From Glycine soja (Eukaryota > Streptophyta > Magnoliopsida > Fabales > Fabaceae), in NCBI RefSeq assembly GCF_004193775.1, contig NC_041016.1, positions 33,589,511 to 33,653,510 on the forward strand: DNA of 64,000 nt, written 5' to 3'. A program made the translations under genes and the position numbers. The notes below the pieces were generated by a model, which worked only from the letters and a program-made list of their open reading frames with translations, had not been told where the DNA came from and did no database searches. Positions 54,180-64,000 of this stretch are shown here, piece by piece. The first letter of the stretch is position 1. Each line of letters starts with the position of its first letter.

Positions 54180-54770
54180 AGGGTCGAGATAGATGTACCT
54201 ATTGAGACGGAGGAGGTTAGAGAATTAAAAGCAGAATTGCAGAAATCCATGGGGACGAAAGAAAAGTTGAAGGGAGTAGTTATCAGGGTAAGGAAAGAAT
54301 GCAATAGACTAAGGGATATCAGCATGTCAACAATTGATGCATTGGAGCGAGAAATGAGAAGGGCTAAAGGGGAAGAGACGAATAGAAAAAGGTACCAAGG
54401 AGCTTCGTCAGACAATAGTAATGAACTCAAGCTGAGAAGGACAAAGAGAGACCAAGCCAAAACGTGACACTGAGAGATAAGTTGAAGGATTGTTGGGTGT
54501 CAAAGGAAAGCTTGAAGGAGCAGTTATGCATGATGGAAAAGAATATACTAATAATTGTCGATCAATATGAGGGAAAGGTGAGATCTGGCTACTATACATG
54601 GGCATGCTTTGAGAAATGAGCAGGCAGAAGTGCTAGCCTTACAGGGTGAAAGAGAAACAAGGGAGGAAGTGATGACTGATATATACTTTGCTCACAACGA
54701 AGTTCATAGTCTCTTCGATTACTACCAGCACATGGTTGAACTGATCACTCACATAATTAAGAATCGTTGA
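54180..54770 (+). pseudogene. Coiled-coil continuation of the DUF7745-type ORF
   Basis: 54237-54467 encodes a charged helix (QKSMGTKEKLKGVVIRVRKE, ALEREMRRAKGEE). Later frames give RNEQAEVLALQGERETREEV and HMVELITHIIKNR. These blocks are typical of the coiled coil that follows DUF7745 in these retroelements. Stops are present. Confidence 0.65.
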
Positions 54771-55049
54771 TGCACATGTTATTTATTTTCGGTTGTACCC
54801 TAACGCAATGTAATGAACCCAGTTGTTTTAATGAAAAGTCGATTTGGTTTGACCCTGTGTTCTTTTGAGCGACTTGTGTAAAATTTGCAATATTGTAGCA
54901 ACTTATCATTTTCATGCATTCATGCTTATTGGTTGTTGCATCCTTATGCATTGCTCATTGCATTCTTTCCTTGAAATCAGAAAAGTAACCATTCTAATCA
55001 ACAAGAAAGAACGTTTTACAACACCCTTACCAAACGTGTGCCAAGACCA

Positions 55050-56720
55050 AGATAATGAGTGAAATAGAGTAGGTGCATGAACAAATGAAGACCAATATGG
55101 AGACCATAAAGGAGAAAATGACGATAATGATGGAGGTGATGATGGATATGAGGAAAATAATGGAGGTAAACACTGTTGTTGCTACTACTACCAGTACTGC
55201 TACTGTGAGGGACCCAACTCACCTGCCCGTTTTTAATCAAGAAAGTCACCTAGTGTCAAATGTGGAAGGTCAAGGAGGTGCAACAGGAGTAACTGCGTAT
55301 GGGCCTCAGTACACCCAAAGCCATAATAGATATACTTTTTCACCATATTGTTTGCGTCCTAACTATACACTACCCATGGTTGTATAGGTGTCTGTTGAGA
55401 ACGTTACTAATCCTATCCCTGTTTGTACTGAGAATCATCAAACTCAACCCAATCAGACTCAAGCCTATAACTCTAATGCCATGGAGGAGGCACGAGAAGC
55501 TCCCATAAACTATACTGTAACTGGTTTTGAGCCCCATCCAGGATATACTGCTGAAGGGCGTGCATTTTCTAGCGTCCTTGTGTTAAATGCTCTTGGAGCC
55601 TTTCAATATCGCTCGTTATCACAACCCTTGCATTTCGTGAGGGGAGAAGGGTCTCCCGCAGTATTTAAGAAGGAAAAGATTAAGCATATAGAAGAGGAGT
55701 TATGCGCCATCGAAGGAGGGGGAAGTTATGGTTTTGTCGACATGTCAGAGCTACGTTGGGTACCCAATGTGACTATTCCCCCAAAGTTCAAGGAGCCAGA
55801 TTTTGATAAATACAAAGGGACTGTTTGCCTTAAGAACCACCTAAGGATGTATTGTAGAAGGATCAGGGCTTATGCGAAAAATGAGAAGTTGATGCATTTT
55901 TTTCATAAAAGCCTGGCTAAGGCGGCTATTATTTGGTATACTAACCTGAAACCTTCTTAGATTCGCTCTTGGAGGGATCTGATAGATGCTTTCATTAGGC
56001 AATCCCGATACAACTTTGACATGGTGCCAAACAGAATCAGCTGCAAAACCTATTGAAGAGACAATGAGTCATTCAAAGAGTATGTTCAGAGGTGGCGAGA
56101 CCTGGCAACTTAGGTAGTTCCCCCTATGACAGAAAGAGATATGATAACGATGATAATGGACACGTTACCAGTTGTCTATTATGAAAAGATAGTGGGATAT
56201 ATGCTTGTGAGCTTTGTGGATTTGGTGTTTGCAGGGGAAAGGATTGAAGTTGGTTTGAAACAGGGGAAGTTTGATTATGTTGCTTCAACAAATTCTGATA
56301 ATAGGAGGCATGTGATGAATGGAGTGAAGAAGAGAGAGGTAGAAGCCCATGTCATGGCTACGGTTCCTACATGGTCAAACCTCGCAAGCCCCTTATAATC
56401 CCATGTATGAGTATCCCCTACACCAATACCACTGCTCAACCAGTATCAGCCCTCCCCCCTGCCCAATACCCCTCCGATCGAGAGCACCCAATCAACCACA
56501 TAGACCACCCCTATATCACCCACAAAATCCACCCCCTATACAACCTAGACCAAACACTACTCCCAATCTCAACCTAAACACTAGCCCGAGAAGAGATTTC
56601 CCAGAAAAGAAATCAGTCCAGTTCGTCCCAATTCCAATGTCATACATTAATTTGCTACCATACTTGCTCGATAACCAAATGGCAGTAGTAAGCCCAGGAA
56701 AGATCTGTTAACCTCGATTT
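55050..56720 (+). pseudogene. Gypsy-type gag, disrupted
   Basis: 55388-55960 is open and reads EELCAIEGGGSYGFVDMSEL, VTIPPKFKEPDFDKYKGTV and FFHKSLAKAAIIWYTNL, the Retrotrans_gag pattern. It is followed by RSWRDLIDAFIRQSRYNFDM and SFKEYVQRWRDLAT with stops, and by 56126-56398 (MITMIMDTLPVVYYEKIVGY, VFAGERIEVGLKQGKFDY). A Pro/Gln-rich stretch and the block FPEKKSVQFVPIPMSYINLL (56349-56711) come next. Confidence 0.82.
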
Positions 56721-56734
56721 CCCTGATGGTATAA

Positions 56735-56850
56735 ATCCCAACATTAAATGCACCACTAATCTGCTACTATACTTGCTCGATAACCAAATGGAAGTAGTAA
56801 GCCCAGGAAAGATTTGTCAACCTCCATTCTCCTGATGGTATAATTCCAAT
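56735..56850. repeat. Short duplication of the PYLLDNQM segment
   Basis: The tgctactatacttgctcgat aaccaaatgg text at 56651 is repeated at about 56762, suggesting a local 108-bp duplication in the gag remnant. Confidence 0.75.
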
Positions 56851-56963
56851 GTTACATGCGCCTATCATGAGGATACTCCATTGAATAGTGTTTGGCCTTT
56901 AAGCATAAAGCACAATGCTTGATTGGTGCGGGGTAGCTTACGTTTCAAGATGATAGTCCCAAC

Positions 56964-57815
56964 ATGAGAACTAATCCCCTCGCGAATCATGGAAGCTCAT
57001 ATGTGAATGCTATTAAAGAAGGGGAGGTTCAAAAGTTAAAGAAAATAAAGGATGTATTAACCCTAAAGAGATTTATTTTGGGGGCATTACGCAAGGTTGG
57101 TATGGTTGAATATGATGGTAATGAGGAGAATCAGTGGCCGCTACATCCAAGGGAGTTTCATGATGTAGATATATGGTTAGTGTCCAAGAAGTTGTTGCAG
57201 AGGTTGATAAATGAGGGTCGAATTGAAATTGGCCACGTGAGAAAGGAGGAAGGTGAGATGTTTATGCAATTGAGTGACACCAACCTAAATAAATCTAGGC
57301 CTTTGGTAATTCATTTTACTAGAGATGTTACCACTCACATGCCTCAAGGTTTCCAGCCAGCTATGGTGAGGACGCCATCACCATTCCCTTACGAGAGTAA
57401 CAAGACAGTGTCATGGAGGTACGGTGTACATGTGTCTGATGGAGGGCAGGACGTATCTGTCATGTGTGTTGGGTCTAGCATGCCAACTGTTAAAGTCACA
57501 AATATTTTGGGCATGAGTGGCATGACTTGTAGTGGACATGTTTGTACTCCTCTCGAGCTACTAGCGGGGTCGAAAAACAAAGGAAAAACAAACGAGAATG
57601 TGATTGAAAGGGAAAAAATGGACCCTATAATGAACAACGAGACTCCTATCGAAAAGCCTACAGAGAAAGAGGAGAATTCTAGCAAGAAGAAAATGATGCA
57701 ATCCTACCCCGTAAGGGCATTGGATAGAAGATTCCAAGTAGATTGGGTCAGAGATGCAAGAGAAGGTCCTAGGATTCTCATGAGTTTTAGGGTAGATTTT
57801 GAGCTCATGGATTAA
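56964..57815 (+). pseudogene. Gypsy gag-pol C-terminal remnant, 283-codon open frame
   Basis: It starts MRTNPLANHGSSYVNAIKEG and includes RPLVIHFTRD, SPFPYESNKTVSWRYGVHV and GMTCSGHVCTPLEL, the linker usually found between gag and protease in this family. It ends ALDRRFQVDWVRDAREGPRI plus LMSFRVDFELMD. No protease or RT follows. The end motif also occurs at 53270-53380. Confidence 0.72.
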
Positions 57816-57859
57816 GTATGAACTCACTTATCTTTGTACATAATTAGATTAGGATTTCA

Positions 57860-58140
57860 TTATTTTTATGTCCTTGTATTTAGGGCTCTATAATGTAGGT
57901 AGGGTGCCTAAGAAATATAGAATTTTTTAGCCCTTGTATTTTAGGGCACCTAGACTAGTTTTTGGATTAGGGGTAGCTTTGTAATTTTACATGCATTAAG
58001 TGAATATTTAATGTGTATGTGAGCATTTGCTTGCTACACCCCATTGCCAGATCATATAGTCACACTTTGTGCATATCTTTCATACTTTATATGTTTCATG
58101 ACACCTAAACACACTTAGTGGAAAATTTTGGACTTGATCT
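57860..58140. other. Unassigned, retroelement 3' region by position
   Basis: It contains two ccttgtattt-ttagggc repeats (57877 and 57938). No gene is recognised. Confidence 0.4.
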
Positions 58141-58149
58141 TGGATTAGT

Positions 58150-58740
58150 GGGTTGTACCATATCAGAATTTCACTAAGTTAGCCTCTACATTGTTCTTCC
58201 CAAGGAAGTATGAGAAGTTAATGTTAGCCTCTTAATGTTTTCTTTCTTTTTCTCTCCTATGGGAGTGAGACCTAAGATGTGACCTATGTCTTCCTTCATA
58301 ATACTCACAAAGTTCTTCACTTAAGTTCTTGCAAGAGTTATTACTACTATAGGAGATATGTTTTTCTTTTCTTAACTGTTTTAATATTTTCCTTCTTTCT
58401 TCCTCTCTTATTTTCTCTCTTTCATCTTGACTTATTTCTTTCATTCTTTTTTTTCCTTTTTCTTTTTTCTCTTGTTTTTCTTTCCACACAACTTAAGGGA
58501 TCTCAACTCATCTAATATCTTATACAAGGGATCCTTAGGAGTAGAAGTCTCACCATTAACACTAGATGAAGAATGGAGACTCATGTTGGTTCCTAAGTTG
58601 TGGTTCTTTCTTGTTGGGGGTTTGAAAACAAAGAGGTAAAAGAAACTATGGTTGAAACTAGCCAAAATAAACACTAAAAGAGGTGTGAAAGATAAGGTAA
58701 AAACTAATTGGTAAAAGACAAGCTATCTAGGCGGTTTGAC
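58150..58740 (-). pseudogene. Gypsy gag N-terminal remnant, split by copia E
   Basis: The minus-strand readings MSLHSSSSVNGETSTPKDPL and YKILDELRSLKLCG, then a Lys/Glu/Arg-rich helix, EEERRKILKQLRKEK, HRSHLRSHSHRREKER and FSYFLGKNNVEANL fit the N-terminal gag of a legume gypsy family. The frames are shifted relative to each other. Its upstream (5') sequence continues right of the copia at 63694. Confidence 0.65.
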
Positions 58741-58744
58741 AATG

Positions 58745-58749
58745 GAAGG
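58745..58749. repeat. Target duplication GAAGG of copia E, left copy
   Basis: GAAGG recurs at 63689-63693. Joining the flanks gives continuous sequence. Confidence 0.85.
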
Positions 58750-58952
58750 ACTTGAAATGAAGGTGAGGAGGAGTCAAAACCTCACTTTCTCTCACAGCTT
58801 TATTAGATTCAAAATGTTACATATATATAGGATACAAAAAAAAAGAGAGAGGAGAGATGACAGTGACATCTCACTGCTGCCTTCTGAATAAGGCTTACAG
58901 ATTAAGCTACCAAACAAAGCTAAAATACAAAAGAAATATTCAACATTCAACA
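58750..58952 (-). repeat. Copia E 3' LTR (203 bp)
   Basis: It contains catatatatagg, a TATA-like block on either strand, and a nine-base A run. It ends attcaaca next to the polypurine tract. Confidence 0.92.
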
Positions 58953-58970
58953 CTCCCCCTCAAGCTGGAG
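58953..58970 (-). other. Copia E polypurine tract
   Basis: The plus strand reads ctccccctcaagctggag; the minus strand is purine-rich and ends directly at the 3' LTR start TGTTGAATG. It overlaps the polyprotein stop region. Confidence 0.88.
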
Positions 58971-61900
58971 CATATAAATCATATGCACCAAGCTTGGAAC
59001 ATATAGTCTGAATTCTAGGTCCTCTTAGGGACTTAGTCAAAATATCTGCTGGCTGGTCATTAGAACCAATGAACTCAGTGACAATCTCCTTGGACAGAAG
59101 CTTCTCTCGAATGAAATGACAATCAATCTCTATATGCTTAGTCCTTTCATGAAAGACTGGGTTTGAGGCAATATGAAGAGCAGCCTGATTATCACAATAC
59201 AACTTCATTTGCAACTCTTCACAAAACCTCAATTCTTGCAGAAATTGTTTAATCCACATGAGTTCACAAGTAACCATAGCCATCGATCGATATTCAGCTT
59301 CTGCACTAGACCGAGCTACAACCGTCTGTTTCTTGCTTTTCCAAGAAACAAGATTTCCTCCAATGAAGACACAATAGCCTGATGTAGACCTCCTATCCAT
59401 GGGACAGCCAGCCCAATCAGCATCACAATATCCTGATAATTGTGTATTACCTTTGTCTTCATACAACAACCCTTGTCCAGGAGCTCTCTTAATATACCTC
59501 AAAATACGCATGACAGCATTCCAATGGTCCAAATGAGGATTTTGCATAAATTGGCTAACCACTCCCACAGCAAAGGAGATATCAGGTCTAGTGATGGTAA
59601 GGTAAATGAGTTTTCCCACAAGCCTCCTATATCTCTCGGGGTCAGGATAAACTTCACTTTGATCTGCCATGAGCTTCAAATTAGGATCCATAGGACTTTC
59701 AACAGGTCTACAATTTTGCATACCTGTTTCTTCTAAAATATCAAGGGCATATTTCCTCTGAGAGATCACAACACCATCTCCTGATTGAGCCACTTCAATA
59801 CCAAGGAAATACTTCAAAGATCCCAAATCTTTGGTCTGAAAATGACTGAATAGATGCTCTTTTAGCTGGCTGATCTTAGTAGCATCATTCCCTGTAATCA
59901 CTATATCATCAACATAGACCATTAGATAAACACATTTTCCAGGAGATGTATGACAATAAAATACAGAGTGATCAGCTTCACTTCGTTTCAGTCCAAACAT
60001 GTGAACAACATGACTAAATTTACCAAACCAAGCACGAGGAGATTGCTTCAACCCATAGAGAGATCGATGAAGCTTACACACAAGGCCATACTCCCCCTGA
60101 GCAACAAACCCAGGTGGTTGCTCCATATAAATATCCTCCTCAAGATCACCGTGGAGAAAGGCATTCTTAATATCAAGCTGATGGAGGGGCCAGTGACGAA
60201 TAGCAGCCATAGCAAGAAACAGACGAACAGTGGTGAGTTTGGCGACAGGAGAGAAAGTATCACAGTAATCAATGCCATATACCTGTGTGTAGCCTTTAGC
60301 TACCAAACGAGCCTTAAGCCGATCAACCTCACCAGTGGGCCCAACTTTAACAGTGTAGACCCACCTACAACCCACAGGGGTCTTACCAGGGGGAAGAGGA
60401 ACAAGCTCCCAAGTACCATTATTTTCAAGGGCCTGCATTTCATCAATCATAGCCTGTCTCCAGCCAGGATGATCAAGTGCCTCACGGACAGTGGAAGGAA
60501 TGGCAAGGGAAGACAATGAACAAACAAAGGAACTGTATGAAGGAGACAAACGGTGATAGCTTAAGAAATTATAAATAGGATGAGGATTACGAGTAGAACG
60601 AGTACCTTTTCTGATGGCAATGGGCCAATGTGAATCAGAATGAGGAGAAGAAGTGGAAGGAGAGGGCGGATCCATGAGTGGAGGACTGGTTGAAGAAGGA
60701 CGAGAATCACTAGGAGAGGCTTCAGGTATTGGAGATCCAATCTGCCTTGTCCTGTGTTGATCTGTAGTCAGAGGTGGTAAGATGACTTCAGGTGAATTTG
60801 GTGAGGAAGATGGAACAATACTGACATTTTGGCCTGAGTTATCTAGGGGATAAGGAGAAGGAATAGGAAGAACTTCCTGAAGAGATGAAGAATGGTCCAC
60901 TGAGGGTGAAAAGAAAGGTGTGTCTTCAAAGAAGGTTACATCTGCAGACATGTAGTATCGTCTCATGGTTGGAGAGTAGCATTTGTAACCCTTTTGAAGA
61001 CGAGAATAACCCAGGAAGACACATTTGACTGACCTAGCAGAGAGTTTATCTAAACCAGGAGACAAATCATGAACAAAACAGGTACAACCAAACACTTTAG
61101 GAGAGACATGAAATAAAGGATCATGAGGAAAGACAAGTGAGTGAGGAATTTGGTTTTCAAGAGAAGAAGAAGGCATCCGATTTATTAGGAAACAAGCAGT
61201 AAGCACCGCATCTCCCCAATGATGTATCGGAACATTCGAATTTAGCATTAGGGAGCGTGCAGTTTCAAGAAGATGACGATTCTTCCTTTCTGCAATACCA
61301 TTTTGTTGTGGTGTGTGAGGACATGTGGATTGATGTAGAATACCTTTGGAAGACAGAAAAGAAGAAAGATCATGAGAGAAATACTCTTTAGCATTATCAC
61401 TTCTGAAAATTTTAATTGTTTTTCCAAATTGATTCTCAATTTCATTGTAGAATGACACAAATATAGGCAAAAGTTCAGATCTGTCTTTCATTAAATAAAC
61501 CCAAGTACATCTGGAGAATTCATCAATGAAGGTTACAAAATATCGAAAACCAAAAGATGTAACACGACTTGGTCCCCAAATATCAGAATGAATGGTAGAG
61601 AAAGCCGAGTTACATCTTTGTACAGTTTGAGGAAATGACGACCTGACATGTTTTCCTAGTTGACAAGACTCACAATCTAAGACTCGAAGATTCTTAAGAC
61701 TAGGGACCATCATCTTCAATTTTGATAAACTTGGGTGTCCTAGACGATCATGCAAAAGTTTGGGTTTTGAGATTGCAAAACAAGACCCAGGTGGACTGGA
61801 TTCCAAATAGTAAAGTCCTCGTGATTCATGTCCTTCTCCAATCAGTCGCCCCGTCCCATGTTCCTGAATAACAAAAGAATTAGCAGTAAAGGTTACTGAA

Positions 61901-63102
61901 CAATTTAACGAACGAGTTAATTGACTTAGTGAGATTAAATTATAGGGACACTGCGGAAGGAATAAAACAGAGTTTAATTTCAAGGAAGGAGACAATGAAA
62001 CTTGACCACTTCCTTGAGACGCAACCTTGGAGCCATTAGCTACAGTGACGAGGTGAGGAATTTTTGGTAAGGAAAAGGATGAAAAGGAAGACTTATTACC
62101 AGAAATATGGTCAGAGGCACCTGAGTCGAGTATCCAAGGACTAGGACCTTCAATTGATTGAGAGATACAAGCTGTTGAAAAACATGGTACAGATGAGGAT
62201 TGAGCTTGGTTGCTGGGTCTCTCAGATTTGAGCTTCAAATACTCCTGATACTCCTCATCAGAGAACTTAGACTCTGCTTTCTCTGATCTAGAAACCTGTG
62301 CAACCTTGTCAGGAAACCCATGCAACGAATAACAATTCTCTTGGGTGTGACCCATCCTCTTGCAGTAGGTGCAATGAGGACGTCCACCCCTTCCATTGCG
62401 GCCTCCTCTGCTGTTGCGACCGCCTCCTCTACCACGTGATGCAACCATTGCTGACGTCTCCACACTATCAGTAGGATTTTCATCCTTCGATAAGTGAGGC
62501 ACACGGAGAAGCCTAGTGATGAGAGAATCCATGGATGGAACCTGATCCCCAACGAGTACTTGATCACGAACATGATCAAAGTCTGAGTGTAAGCTTCTCA
62601 GGATAAGGACCATGTAAAACTTGTCCAGTTTCCTGTTCACTTCTTCTAATGAATCAGCCACAAGAAACTTTCTCAGCTCTTCCACGGCAGCCCGAGCCTT
62701 ACCCACATGAGCAATCATGTCATGGCTGGTTTGCTTAAGGGCTGTAACCTTCATGGTTGCATCAAATAAGCTCTGAATATCATTGGCAAAAATTTCTTGA
62801 GCCTTCTTCCAAAAGGAACGACACGTTTTAAATGATCTAAGGATATCCAAAATATCCGGCTCAACTGATTGCCATAACACAGCACACAGTTGATAATCAA
62901 GCTTCTCCCATTCGGCTCTTTTGTCACTTGAAACAGAATCGGAAGCTTTCTCCAAGTGGTCATGGTGTCCTTGACCAAGAAACCAAAGTTCTACGGAAGC
63001 AGACCATGAGGGGTAATTTTTCCAATTGAGTTTAGCAGCTGTGATGGTTGGAGTCCCGAAGAAGGAGAAAACAGGTCCAGGGGAAGCCATTTTGACCCAC
63101 AA
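58960..63102 (-). CDS. Copia E gag-pol polyprotein, intact (1380 codons)
   Basis: The likely start is the ATG of MASPGPVFSF (63090); an upstream in-frame ATG lies at 63102. Domains in order: gag UBN2 type (about 20-200); Gly/Arg-rich stretch (222-241); CCHC knuckle C244, C247, H252, C257; protease DSG at 326-328; integrase zinc site H451, H456, C477, C480; integrase core D507, D569, E605 with DD35E spacing; integrase C-terminus (VKCVFLGYSRLQKGYKCYSP, 692-711); RVT_2 reverse transcriptase (about 895-1130) with YVDD at 1063-1066; RNase H with D1227/D1229, E1268 and D1304; C-terminus ADILTKSLRGP. Every key residue is present and there is no stop, so it is probably competent. The closest type is a short-LTR plant copia lineage (Ale-like is a guess). 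Confidence 0.95.
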   Translation of the reverse strand: MWVKMASPGPVFSFFGTPTITAAKLNWKNYPSWSASVELWFLGQGHHDHLEKASDSVSSDKRAEWEKLDYQLCAVLWQSVEPDILDILRSFKTCRSFWKKAQEIFANDIQSLFDATMKVTALKQTSHDMIAHVGKARAAVEELRKFLVADSLEEVNRKLDKFYMVLILRSLHSDFDHVRDQVLVGDQVPSMDSLITRLLRVPHLSKDENPTDSVETSAMVASRGRGGGRNSRGGRNGRGGRPHCTYCKRMGHTQENCYSLHGFPDKVAQVSRSEKAESKFSDEEYQEYLKLKSERPSNQAQSSSVPCFSTACISQSIEGPSPWILDSGASDHISGNKSSFSSFSLPKIPHLVTVANGSKVASQGSGQVSLSPSLKLNSVLFLPQCPYNLISLSQLTRSLNCSVTFTANSFVIQEHGTGRLIGEGHESRGLYYLESSPPGSCFAISKPKLLHDRLGHPSLSKLKMMVPSLKNLRVLDCESCQLGKHVRSSFPQTVQRCNSAFSTIHSDIWGPSRVTSFGFRYFVTFIDEFSRCTWVYLMKDRSELLPIFVSFYNEIENQFGKTIKIFRSDNAKEYFSHDLSSFLSSKGILHQSTCPHTPQQNGIAERKNRHLLETARSLMLNSNVPIHHWGDAVLTACFLINRMPSSSLENQIPHSLVFPHDPLFHVSPKVFGCTCFVHDLSPGLDKLSARSVKCVFLGYSRLQKGYKCYSPTMRRYYMSADVTFFEDTPFFSPSVDHSSSLQEVLPIPSPYPLDNSGQNVSIVPSSSPNSPEVILPPLTTDQHRTRQIGSPIPEASPSDSRPSSTSPPLMDPPSPSTSSPHSDSHWPIAIRKGTRSTRNPHPIYNFLSYHRLSPSYSSFVCSLSSLAIPSTVREALDHPGWRQAMIDEMQALENNGTWELVPLPPGKTPVGCRWVYTVKVGPTGEVDRLKARLVAKGYTQVYGIDYCDTFSPVAKLTTVRLFLAMAAIRHWPLHQLDIKNAFLHGDLEEDIYMEQPPGFVAQGEYGLVCKLHRSLYGLKQSPRAWFGKFSHVVHMFGLKRSEADHSVFYCHTSPGKCVYLMVYVDDIVITGNDATKISQLKEHLFSHFQTKDLGSLKYFLGIEVAQSGDGVVISQRKYALDILEETGMQNCRPVESPMDPNLKLMADQSEVYPDPERYRRLVGKLIYLTITRPDISFAVGVVSQFMQNPHLDHWNAVMRILRYIKRAPGQGLLYEDKGNTQLSGYCDADWAGCPMDRRSTSGYCVFIGGNLVSWKSKKQTVVARSSAEAEYRSMAMVTCELMWIKQFLQELRFCEELQMKLYCDNQAALHIASNPVFHERTKHIEIDCHFIREKLLSKEIVTEFIGSNDQPADILTKSLRGPRIQTICSKLGAYDLYAPA

Positions 63103-63472
63103 GGTGAAACCCTAAGGGAGCAAAAAGGTGGAGAGAATAGGACTGTAGCGTTCCAGGTGACGAAACTGGAAACTGAGGGCTGGAACGGACTCAGGAGAAG
63201 CCGACCAAGAGAACGGCGGAGGCGCGGCGCGATTCCGGCGCCGGGACGGCGGCGCGTGGACTGCACGCGCCGGAGGACGCGCGGGACGGTGGCGGCGCGT
63301 GGCTGCTCCGTTGCTGACGCAAGTTGGTCGACTGGCTCGCGCTTCCCAAGGCGAGCCTAACCCTGGCTTCGCCGGAGAAATGGTCGCCGGAAAGTGACGG
63401 CGGCGGCGGCAGACGGCGGCGGTTGCGGCGGACGGCGGCGACGACGGCGGCGGGCGACGGCGGATGACACCT
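63103..63472 (-). other. GC-rich untranslated leader of copia E
   Basis: Between primer site and gag, about 63160-63475 is strongly GC-rich (cggcgg-type repeats near 63400-63460), in sharp contrast to the surrounding DNA. No initiation codon in frame with gag is seen upstream of 63102. Confidence 0.75.
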
Positions 63473-63484
63473 GCTCTGATGCCA
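63473..63484 (-). promoter_or_regulatory. Copia E primer-binding site
   Basis: The minus strand reads TGGCATCAGAGC, one base different from the initiator-Met-tRNA complement TGGTATCAGAGC. It sits directly after the 5' LTR. Confidence 0.85.
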
Positions 63485-63688
63485 ACTTGAAATGAAGGTG
63501 AGGAGGAGTCAAAACCTCACTTTCTCTCACAGCTTTATTAGATTCAAAATGTTACATATATATAGGATACAAAAAAAAAAGAGAGAGGAGAGATGACAGT
63601 GACATCTCACTGCTGCCTTCTGAATAGGGCTTACAGATTAAGCTACCAAACAAAGCTAAAATACAAAAGAAATATTCAACATTCAACA
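63485..63688 (-). repeat. Copia E 5' LTR (204 bp)
   Basis: It is near-identical to 58750-58952. Confidence 0.92.
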
Positions 63689-63693
63689 GAAGG

Positions 63694-64000
63694 TAAATGA
63701 AATAAGCTATGAAAGTAAGCAAGAAATGTAAACTAGGCGAATCCTAAGAGTATTTGGATGATCACATTTAAGGTTCTCAACAAAATACTCACACAATCTT
63801 AAGGGAAAATTGCCTAAAATTATTACACACAAATGAAAGTAGGGTGACCTATTGGAGGCTTCTAACTTACTTCCAATGAAAGACTTTTTTGTTACAAAAT
63901 TTGAAAGCAATGAAACTAAGTACATTGTCAATTACAAAATTACAAAAAGGTCCTCAATTTTGGTGATTGTTCTCTCTTTGGTGATTCACTCAATTTAGAG
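63694..64000 (-). other. Flank of copia E, probable 5' part of the gypsy remnant
   Basis: By position this continues the minus-strand gypsy remnant that copia E split. No coding is recognised. It runs off the window. Confidence 0.4.

Larger units (their letters stand above)
58750..63688 (-). mobile_element. Intact young Ty1/copia retrotransposon (copia E)
   Basis: The element is 4,939 bp with LTRs at 58750-58952 and 63485-63688. They differ by one substitution (aataaggc / aatagggc) and one A in a homopolymer. The primer site TGGCATCAGAGC (complement 63473-63484) abuts the 5' LTR. The polypurine tract CTCCAGCTTGAGGGGGAG (complement 58953-58970) abuts the 3' LTR. A single uninterrupted polyprotein frame is present. 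LTR ends are TGTT...AAGT on the minus strand if the GAAGG duplication is right, an unusual 3' end. All parts needed for mobility appear to be there. Confidence 0.93.

Noticed and set aside
59173..60519. Plus-strand open frames opposite copia E pol (up to 189 codons)
   Set aside because: They are antisense shadows of the intact RT/RNase H coding region.

Overview
The window looks like plant nuclear DNA, most probably from a legume close to soybean (Glycine). This is inferred from the AT-rich background, from GT-AG introns in a recognisable plant gene, and from repeat families that I associate with soybean: MARTRG-type plant-mobile-domain elements, Ty1/copia and Ty3/gypsy gag-pol remnants, L1-type LINEs, and DUF7745/gag composites. 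No bacterial, organellar or viral genome features are present. I see no tRNA, rRNA or CRISPR locus.

Only one host gene appears complete. It is a 12-exon gene on the plus strand (coding 3565-31052) for a 712-residue STAT-like SH2-domain protein (plant SHA/SHB family). All splice sites are GT-AG, all phases agree and no exon has a stop. Its eighth intron is about 19.2 kb and holds a deeply nested pile of retroelements. Its sixth intron carries a MULE-type MITE with a perfect 9-bp target duplication and a gypsy RNase H scrap. Its ATG lies only about 200 bp from the end of the upstream mobile element.

Layout. 1-3360: a minus-strand plant-mobile-domain (MAIN-like) pseudogene with an AT-rich ~80-bp repeat tract and a dense array of TTCCGGAA palindromes. 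3361-31052: the SH2 gene. Inside intron 8, a copia element (13.1-27.7 kb) is split by a 5'-truncated LINE and by a TRIM-like element; the TRIM is split by a second copia (14719-25971, TSD CTCCT); that copia is split by two LINEs in opposite orientation. 31053-32511: intergenic. 32512-43940: a ~165-bp satellite-like array split by a 1.1-kb insertion (6-bp TSD) and by a 7-kb gag-only gypsy element (35974-42935). 43941-51000: AT-rich intergenic DNA with two copies of a receptor-kinase exon fragment, a 312-bp TRIM, an unidentified exon-like region and relics. 51000-58000: copia gag relic and a DUF7745/gypsy gag composite. 58150-64000: a gypsy gag remnant split by an intact young copia (58750-63688) with one 1380-codon open reading frame and near-identical 203/204-bp LTRs.

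How the parts relate: apart from the SH2 gene, nearly everything is retroelement or repeat. The SH2 protein would be a cytoplasmic or nuclear phosphotyrosine-binding factor. The main biological interest is how a gene keeps its reading frame across a 19-kb retroelement-filled intron next to a satellite array and a TE-derived upstream region.
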